A program made the translations under genes and the position numbers. The notes beneath the pieces were generated by a model. That model saw only the letters and a list, made by a program, of their open reading frames with translations, did no database searches and was not told the origin of the DNA. From NCBI GenBank assembly GCA_023647555.1, contig JALRLY010000257.1, positions 1-62,016 on the forward strand: a stretch of DNA of 62,016 bases, given 5' to 3'. Below, one piece after another: positions 56,442 through 62,016 of the stretch (its first letter is position 1; the number at the start of each line of letters is the position of its first letter). This DNA is from Pancytospora philotis. Its lineage: Eukaryota > Microsporidia.

Positions 56442-59400
56442 ATGAGAGTGCGAGCGCGACAATTTTTGAAGATGCTTGTTCTCACGGGTGTTTTCGTGAG
56501 CGCGCGCCTCAGTACCACTGAGATTGCAAGCGCACTGCAAGAAGAGTATGGAGTTGGCGAGTATGTTGATCCCGAGGGCCCGCTCAACATCATGCGTGGG
56601 CATACCTGTGTCAACAACGGCATGATCGCGAAGCAGCGCAAGTACGCAGCGCCGATGCGGCCTGGCTATGACCGTATCGGTTATGCGCGTATTGGGCCTT
56701 GGGTGTATAGGAGGAACGTGTACAAGGACGAAGTCCGGAAGCTCCCTGCTGATAGCGAGGCGATGGTGTACCTGTCGGAGCATTATAGAATTCTGAAATC
56801 CATGTTCACAGTCGAGAATGATTTGGTAGTCGTTGATAGCAGCTTCGCGGCACCTTTCTGCAGATTGCTTGAAAGCGAGCGTGAGAAGTGCTTAATGCTG
56901 TTTGCAGCGCTGCTGGTGCTTGCCGGCGGCGGGGATATTCGACTGGGCATCAACCGCGATAACGGCAAACCAACAGTCTCTCTCGTTGTTTCTGATGCTG
57001 GTGCGTCCGCGCATGTGCTGGACCTGGGGCTTACAAATAATGCCACCCTGGCAGTCTTGAAGTTCTTCGTCAAATACGGCGGCAACAATGCAAGCCGGGT
57101 CGCTGGCTACGGCCTCCACTACACCGACAGCCCGAGCTTCCTGATCCAGGCGTACATCTGCGAAGTCATCAAGAATAAGGCAACTTTAGTATGCATCCTC
57201 AAGGCCGCTAAGGAAATCGTTGCGAGGCTCCCCGCTGGCGGCCCCAGTGCACAGCTGAGGCCGCGTTTCTTCACGAGGGACGCTGATTATGTGCGTAGGT
57301 ATGGGCGTACGGCAGGTTATAGAGGACTCGCTGAGGCTGTGCTAGTATTTGATGGAGTGCAGCCTGCGCTGCTCGAGGACTGGCAGAAATTTGACTTAGA
57401 TGATGAGGTTGATCCCAAGCACATAGCATCGGCGTTGCTCAAGCTGTGCCATTGCTTAGGCACCAACCCGTTTATTGCCGGTTGGGACGATCGCTTGCTA
57501 CAAAATCCAGATAATTTATCGCAACGTCTATTCAAAGACTGCGTAAAGATAGCATTTGATGCATCATGCTCCTTCAAAGAGACGGGGAAATTCCCCACGA
57601 GGCTATGGAGAAATTTTGTGAGCTACTATGACTATTTTGTAGCGGTGACCAGGAAATCGAAAGGCATGACTAATGCGGAATGGAGAAGCGAGGACCTCTC
57701 CACTGTGCCGGCGACCGATCCCAGGGATTTCTTGGTGACGCTCGCGTGGGTCCTTGGCGGGTCTGAGGAGGAGCTCCAGTCTCTGCGGCAGCTACTGAAG
57801 GAGGCTCTGAGTGGTACAAGCAAGGCTTCAAGTTGCTGGAAAATTACTCTCCGCGTGAACCAGATGCTATTTCAATTCTTGTCTGTGACAGCTAGGGCGC
57901 AGTTCGATGTTTGCGTTGCGTCTGATGGATCGCGGTTCGGAGTACTCTGGCTTGCTCTTTGGCCAAAGTATGATGATGGGGAGGGTAACTACGTTCTGAA
58001 ACTGGCCTTCAAGCCTGAGAAAGTCGAGGTCGTGTACGTGTCGCAGGGCATCAGCCTTGTTGAAGAGCGGCAGGATAATTTAGTCTCTGTACTCAGACAG
58101 CTAGACAGCCTGTGCAAGCCCGAGCCCAGCTCCGCGCATGCGGCGCCAGAAGAGCTACAGGGCCCCTCCGTTCGCAGTCTGATTCAAGAAAGCATTCTGC
58201 GGTGTGTGAATCCTGCGGCACACCGGGCATTAGCTGAGACGCACCTCGCGGAAGCGTACGCAACGAGGGATCCGCTGGCGTGCCACATCGCAATCAGCCG
58301 TTGGATGGCCTACACGCCGATGCAGTCGCTGGGAGACGCAATAAAGGCGGTGGATCGGCAGCTTCCGGCGCTCGAGGGTCTCCTGGCGCGGAGCACTGGT
58401 ACTAGTGTCCATGCGCAGCGGGCGCTCACTGCCGATAGCCCTGTGGTGGCCATGCTTGACAACATTTTGGGCAGCGCTGTAGTTGCTGACGGTATGCTGC
58501 GCCCCTTCATTGTCGACGCTATGCAGCATTGTGTTGGTAAGCAAACCGATCTTTTCCCAGGCATATTTTCAATAACAATAATATCGCCATACCAAATCCA
58601 CAAATTGACCTATTCCGCGTACGACGATCTCGTCATTTGCTTTGGGCGGTACGATATTCCAGGGTTCTTACTCCGCCATACAGAGATGCGCGCACGCGGC
58701 ATGATCAAGGCAGCCAGTTACGTGCAAGATTCGTGGAGTAGCGATATCTGTTATGCAATATTGAGGTGCTTCAATTTCCGGTACGAAAGTAGCATTCGCA
58801 GCCTCAGTGGCGTTACACCCGATCCTTGCCGCTACGAGTACGGTCCCAGTGCTTTCATAAATGCCGCTTCCCGTGCTAAAGCTGCCCAGGCGGAGGCTAT
58901 CAAGGCTGCAGTTGCTCATGCCGCAGCTGTACGGGCCGAAAGTGCCCAGGCTGAAGGTGCCCAGGTTGGAGCTGCTCGGACTGCAGCTGCCTGGGCTGCC
59001 GGTAACGTGGAGATCTTAAAGAAGAGTAATTTCTGCGTAGACGCGGCACGCATCTGCACGGCCGCTGCGAGATACTTTCCGCCCGGGCAAGAAAGCAGCA
59101 GCATGAGCTCAAGCAGTGACACGCTCGATATTTGCTACAGCAGGTACGCAGTTTTTGCATTTATCACACTAGCAACGGATCCGGCAATGCATCATGAGTA
59201 CTGTCATGCGCTGGGGGATATTTGTACTAGCGTGTACTGGAACGACACGTATAGTGTGATAGAGAGCTACGCGCTTCTGCGGAAGACCTTCCGGAAGCTT
59301 CCCAGACCTGGGCCGCTCTCACCCGAGCTCGTTGCAGAGGTTTATCCCAACGGGCCCACAGCGGTGCAGATCAAGTCATTGTTGCGTATTTTCGCAATAT

Positions 59401-59726
59401 TTGCGCGAACGGACCGTGACTATTGTGGCCTGTGCAGTGTGTTCAACCATTACCGTCGTGCGCTGAGTCCCGTGTACGCGCGTGAGTTTGTTAAGATGCT
59501 GGAGGACCGGGATGATGCCTACAGAAGAGCGCTCGGTGCAATCACATTCCACAAGAAAATCTGGTCTGATGCGGGGCATGCGCTGCCGTATTCAGCATTC
59601 AGGGACTTGTTGGACGACTGCCTCGGGAGTGAGTCGATCTCTGCGCATGTACTTCTAGAGAGGGTCCAGGACCTGCTGGGAGTGAAGGACCTGCTGCGGA
59701 AGGAGTCATCGTGCACTATCTGCTGA
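56442..59726 (+). CDS. Family D long secreted protein, intact
   Basis: A 1094-residue protein, the only intact long family D member here. Signal peptide MLVLTGVFVSARLS begins ten residues after the first ATG (56442), so either ATG (56442 or 56472) may start it. Motifs: DPEGPLNIMRGHTCVNNGMI near residue 45, YGLHYTDSPSFLIQAYICEV near 225, an ISRWMAYTPMQSLGD segment near 620, and LSPELVAEVYPNGPTAVQIK near 960. It lacks the SDC-x-E motif of its two left neighbours. An Ala/Gln/Glu-rich insert of about 45 residues (near 810-860) made of short repeats interrupts the C-terminal half. No known domain recognised. A secreted or surface protein is inferred. AATAAATTT lies about 20 bases after the stop. 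Confidence 0.75.
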   Translation: MRVRARQFLKMLVLTGVFVSARLSTTEIASALQEEYGVGEYVDPEGPLNIMRGHTCVNNGMIAKQRKYAAPMRPGYDRIGYARIGPWVYRRNVYKDEVRKLPADSEAMVYLSEHYRILKSMFTVENDLVVVDSSFAAPFCRLLESEREKCLMLFAALLVLAGGGDIRLGINRDNGKPTVSLVVSDAGASAHVLDLGLTNNATLAVLKFFVKYGGNNASRVAGYGLHYTDSPSFLIQAYICEVIKNKATLVCILKAAKEIVARLPAGGPSAQLRPRFFTRDADYVRRYGRTAGYRGLAEAVLVFDGVQPALLEDWQKFDLDDEVDPKHIASALLKLCHCLGTNPFIAGWDDRLLQNPDNLSQRLFKDCVKIAFDASCSFKETGKFPTRLWRNFVSYYDYFVAVTRKSKGMTNAEWRSEDLSTVPATDPRDFLVTLAWVLGGSEEELQSLRQLLKEALSGTSKASSCWKITLRVNQMLFQFLSVTARAQFDVCVASDGSRFGVLWLALWPKYDDGEGNYVLKLAFKPEKVEVVYVSQGISLVEERQDNLVSVLRQLDSLCKPEPSSAHAAPEELQGPSVRSLIQESILRCVNPAAHRALAETHLAEAYATRDPLACHIAISRWMAYTPMQSLGDAIKAVDRQLPALEGLLARSTGTSVHAQRALTADSPVVAMLDNILGSAVVADGMLRPFIVDAMQHCVGKQTDLFPGIFSITIISPYQIHKLTYSAYDDLVICFGRYDIPGFLLRHTEMRARGMIKAASYVQDSWSSDICYAILRCFNFRYESSIRSLSGVTPDPCRYEYGPSAFINAASRAKAAQAEAIKAAVAHAAAVRAESAQAEGAQVGAARTAAAWAAGNVEILKKSNFCVDAARICTAAARYFPPGQESSSMSSSSDTLDICYSRYAVFAFITLATDPAMHHEYCHALGDICTSVYWNDTYSVIESYALLRKTFRKLPRPGPLSPELVAEVYPNGPTAVQIKSLLRIFAIFARTDRDYCGLCSVFNHYRRALSPVYAREFVKMLEDRDDAYRRALGAITFHKKIWSDAGHALPYSAFRDLLDDCLGSESISAHVLLERVQDLLGVKDLLRKESSCTIC
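58875..58998 (+). repeat. Short imperfect repeats encoding an Ala/Gln/Glu-rich stretch
   Basis: GCC-CAG-GC units recur at roughly 15-base spacing (AGTGCCCAGGCTGAAGGT, GGTGCCCAGGTTGGAGCT and degenerate copies) inside the long family D gene. They encode AQAE/AQVG-type units with helix-forming composition. In frame and probably expanded by slippage. Confidence 0.6.
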
Positions 59727-60332
59727 AAACATGTCGGGAACGGGAGAATAAATTTATTAGCCTCAATATTGGTCTTTGATTTGCCGTGCTGGTCGCTGTT
59801 AAGGTGTTGAATTGCAAAGCGTGGTCCGGAGCCGACGGCAGGCTCAAATCAATTGAATTAAATATTGCAAACTCATAACCAAGATCTAGTGAAGTATTGT
59901 TGAAAGCAAGTTTAACCCATTTATCTGTATTATTATCGGCCGGGCGGCGTGCTACAGGCGGTAAACAGCGCGATTTTCTGAACAACAGGCAGCTCGACAC
60001 CCGATCGATCGTAGTATGGTTGCCAAAATTCTTAGGCCGTAAAATTTTGTGACAGTGCGAACAGTCGGCCGTGGAGGGCGCTTGGGAGGTGCACTTCTCA
60101 GTCGCTGTATGGTATAAGAAACTAGTGCGCAGTAAATTGTCATTGGCACATGGTCGTGCTGAAGCGCTGCGGTATTCATAAAGGAGAATATGTCGCTCGA
60201 TTTGGTTGAATGCCTGTTCGCCCTTATTGGATGCCTGCTTGCTTTGATTGGATGCCAACTCATCTCGATTGGCGCCACTCGCCTTGACTGGCTGATTGCC
60301 AAAGATTTAAAAAATTTGCAACGGAAGCCCAA
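59727..60332. other. Intergenic region, about 600 bases
   Basis: AATAAATTT near 59748 (poly(A) signal). A minus-strand 180-codon frame at 59716..60258 has no homology and no start element and is not called. AAAAAATTTGCA at 60309..60320 is the start element of the next gene. Confidence 0.45.
60309..60320 (+). promoter_or_regulatory. AAATTTGC start-proximal element
   Basis: AAAAAATTTGCA lies 12 bases before the ATG at 60333, with GGAAGCCCAA between; same layout as the other family D gene at 56442. Confidence 0.5.
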
Positions 60333-61976
60333 ATGCGCGGGCTACAGTTCGTTGCGATGCAGATTCTCACGGCGGCCTTTGTAAGTGCGCGCCTCGATAT
60401 GTCTCAGATCGCCACCGCCCTGGAAACACGGTATGGAGATGACGAGTATGTGGATCCCGAGGGCCCGTTGAACATCATGCGCGGGCATTACTTCATCAAC
60501 AACGATATGATTGCGAAGCAGCGCAAGTATGCTGCGCCGATGCGTCTCGCCTACAGCTGCGCCGGTAATGCGAACAAGGAAGACTGCACTTACATTAGGA
60601 ATGCGCATGAGGACGATGTGCGCAAGCTCCCCGTTGATAACGATGGGTTGGCCTACCTATACGAGCATTACAATATGCTGAAATCGATGTTCATGGTCGA
60701 GAATGATATGGTGGTCGTAGATAAGAGTCCTCAGGCGCCCTTCTACAGCTTGTTCAAAGGCGAGCGTGGCAGATGTCTGGAGCTGTTTGCAGCACTGCTG
60801 GTAATTGCCGGCGGGGCGGATATCCGTCTGAGCTCCAATAGCAGCAGCTCCACAGATGGTGGCAAACGGGCTGTCTCGCTCGTTGCCCACGGCGCTGCTT
60901 CGTCTATGCCCACGCGTGTGCTGGATCTGGGGTTTGCTGATGATGCCACACTAGCCGTTGTGGAGTTCTTTGCCAAGTACGGCGGCAACAATGCAAGCCG
61001 GGTCGCTGGCTACGGCCTCCACTACACCGACAGCCCGAGCTTTCTGATTCAGGCGTACATCTGCGAGCTTCTTGAAAAGCAGGAAGATGTCAAACGCATC
61101 TTCGAAGTCGCTTATGAAGTTATTGCAAAGCTCCCTGCAGGGGACCCTGATGTGCGGCACGAGCCGCGATTCTTTACTGCGGACGGGGATCACGTGAGTA
61201 CCTATGAAGCAAGATATGGCTTACTTTCGAGAGCCGAAGGAGCTTATGATAGAGCGCAGCGTACGCTGCGCACGTTCTGGAAGGATTTTAGGCATGATTA
61301 TTACAACAATGGAGATGACTCTAGGAACATGGCTACAGCGCTGCTCAAATTATGCTTTAGCTTGTGTTGGGACCCGAATACCAATCGTGTGGACACCAGT
61401 CTCCTGACCAACGCAGAGAATAATGAACTGCTACGCGGATTAGGAGAGTTTGTTTCTCCAGCCTTCCTAGCTTCAAATTCTACCAACACCACGGAGGATA
61501 CCCGAGCGGCGCATTGGAAACATGCCGCCGCTAAATATGCAGCTTTTCTGGAAGCGGCCAAGGCCAAGGCGTCCGCAAGCGAGACCATTACAGAATGCCT
61601 CGGCGAAAATATCTCAAATGTGCTAGCGGCAGAGCCCAAGTACTTTTTGGTGGTGCTTGCGTGGATCCTCGGCGAGCCTGAAGAGGGGCTCCGATCTGTG
61701 CGGCAGCTGCTGGATGAAGCTCTGGATGGTACTGACAGTACTTCTCAATGCCAACAAGTCGGCGGCCGCATGGCTTGGATGCTCAGACGATTCACCGCTG
61801 GATCAGTTAATGCTCGTTTCAAAGTCTCCACGGCGTCTGGCGGAGCGCGTAATGGATTATTGAGGCTTACCTTTTATTCAACTAGCCGTAATAAACAGGC
61901 TAGGTTTTTATGTTTAGATAGTTGTTTGTTTATTTTCTTTAAGTCCGATCATCCTTTAAGTCCGATCATCCTTTAA
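60333..61976 (+). pseudogene. Family D protein truncated at a 17-bp repeat
   Basis: From the ATG at 60333 the product follows the 56442 gene closely: signal peptide (MQILTAAFVSARLD), DPEGPLNIMRGHYFINNDMI, YGLHYTDSPSFLIQAYICEL, and a FLVVLAWILGEPEEGLRSV segment. Similarity ends at about 61870, where the paralogue continues for another 580 residues; here about 35 unrelated hydrophobic codons follow (CLDSCLFIFF), running through AT-rich sequence into the 17-bp repeat, whose TAA makes the stop. I read it as a family member broken by recombination with, or addition of, the terminal repeat. A truncated but expressed secreted protein of about 515 family-like residues is possible, since the promoter element is intact. 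Confidence 0.65.
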
Positions 61977-62016
61977 GTCCGATCATCCTTTAAGTCCGAT
62001 CATCCTTTAAGTCCGA
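61938..62016 (+). repeat. 17-bp tandem repeat at the window end
   Basis: Four perfect copies of TTTAAGTCCGATCATCC (61938..62005) and 11 bases of a fifth, running to the last base of the window. There is no variation between copies. It follows an AT-rich transition (about 61885-61937). The array may continue beyond the window. The plus strand is C-rich rather than G-rich, unlike a usual right-end telomere. Confidence 0.9.

Noticed and set aside
59716..60258. 180-codon minus-strand frame between two family D genes
   Set aside because: No start-proximal element, no homology, low-complexity N-terminus; looks like chance.
61938..62016. Assigning the 17-bp repeat as the telomere
   Set aside because: Strand composition is opposite to a normal telomere at a right end and only one end is visible; kept as a hypothesis only.

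Overview
The window looks like a piece of a microsporidian (fungal-lineage intracellular parasite) nuclear genome. Reasons: about 40 tightly packed, intronless genes on both strands; eukaryotic proteins in reduced form (release factor eRF3 without its N-terminal extension, a compact ABC-F ATPase, eS26, an APC/C-type TPR protein, protein O-mannosyltransferase, a SPX/VTC polyphosphate-system protein, a Ste24 CAAX protease); two intronless eukaryotic tRNA genes; many signal-peptide or membrane-anchored paralogues of unknown function; and a recurrent GCAAAATTTGCCC-like element just upstream of start codons, which resembles the AAATTT-like and CCC-like start-proximal signals described for microsporidia. 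Base composition of the housekeeping genes is GC-rich, so I do not assign a genus.

Layout. 1-4.5 kb: three members of a secreted family here called family A (one is a 3' fragment). 4.8-7 kb: protein O-mannosyltransferase. 7-11.7 kb: three type-II single-pass membrane proteins (family B), two with a related C-terminal domain. 12-18.9 kb: a head-to-tail array of five paralogues on the minus strand (family C). 19.2-28 kb: a polytopic membrane protein, two short members of a secreted family (family D), a large unrecognised minus-strand protein, a family A member and an unrelated secreted helical protein. 28.2-45.5 kb: mainly core genes: ricin-B-lectin-like secreted protein, DUF2439/ZGRF1-like protein, tRNA-Ile, ABC-F, KH-domain protein, an unknown, an LRR protein, tRNA-Arg, eS26, eRF3, an APC8/CDC23-like TPR protein, a 57-residue ORF, VTC-like protein and Ste24. 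45.7-48.2 kb: a family A gene and a polytopic protein. 48.5-62 kb: four long family D genes, two of them divergent neighbours that are each split by a net -1 frameshift, one intact (1094 aa), and one that loses homology at about 61.87 kb and runs into a 17-bp tandem repeat at the window edge.

How the parts fit: the core genes serve translation and its termination, cell-cycle proteolysis, the secretory pathway (O-mannosylation, prenyl-protein processing) and polyphosphate metabolism. The surrounding paralogous families nearly all carry signal peptides or a signal anchor, so they would pass through that secretory pathway and are candidates for surface or host-exposed proteins; this is inference from topology and copy number, not from recognised domains. 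Family C has no signal peptide and appears intracellular.

The most notable structures are the family D locus at the right end (frameshifts at a GGGCCCG heptamer and at an A7 run, a 65-bp perfectly identical block between two paralogues, a conserved SDCxEIALYN motif in two members), the 17-bp terminal repeat, the catalytically degenerate OTU-like look of family B, and the family C array. Start codons were usually chosen as the first ATG after the AAATTT-like element or the one that begins a good signal peptide.
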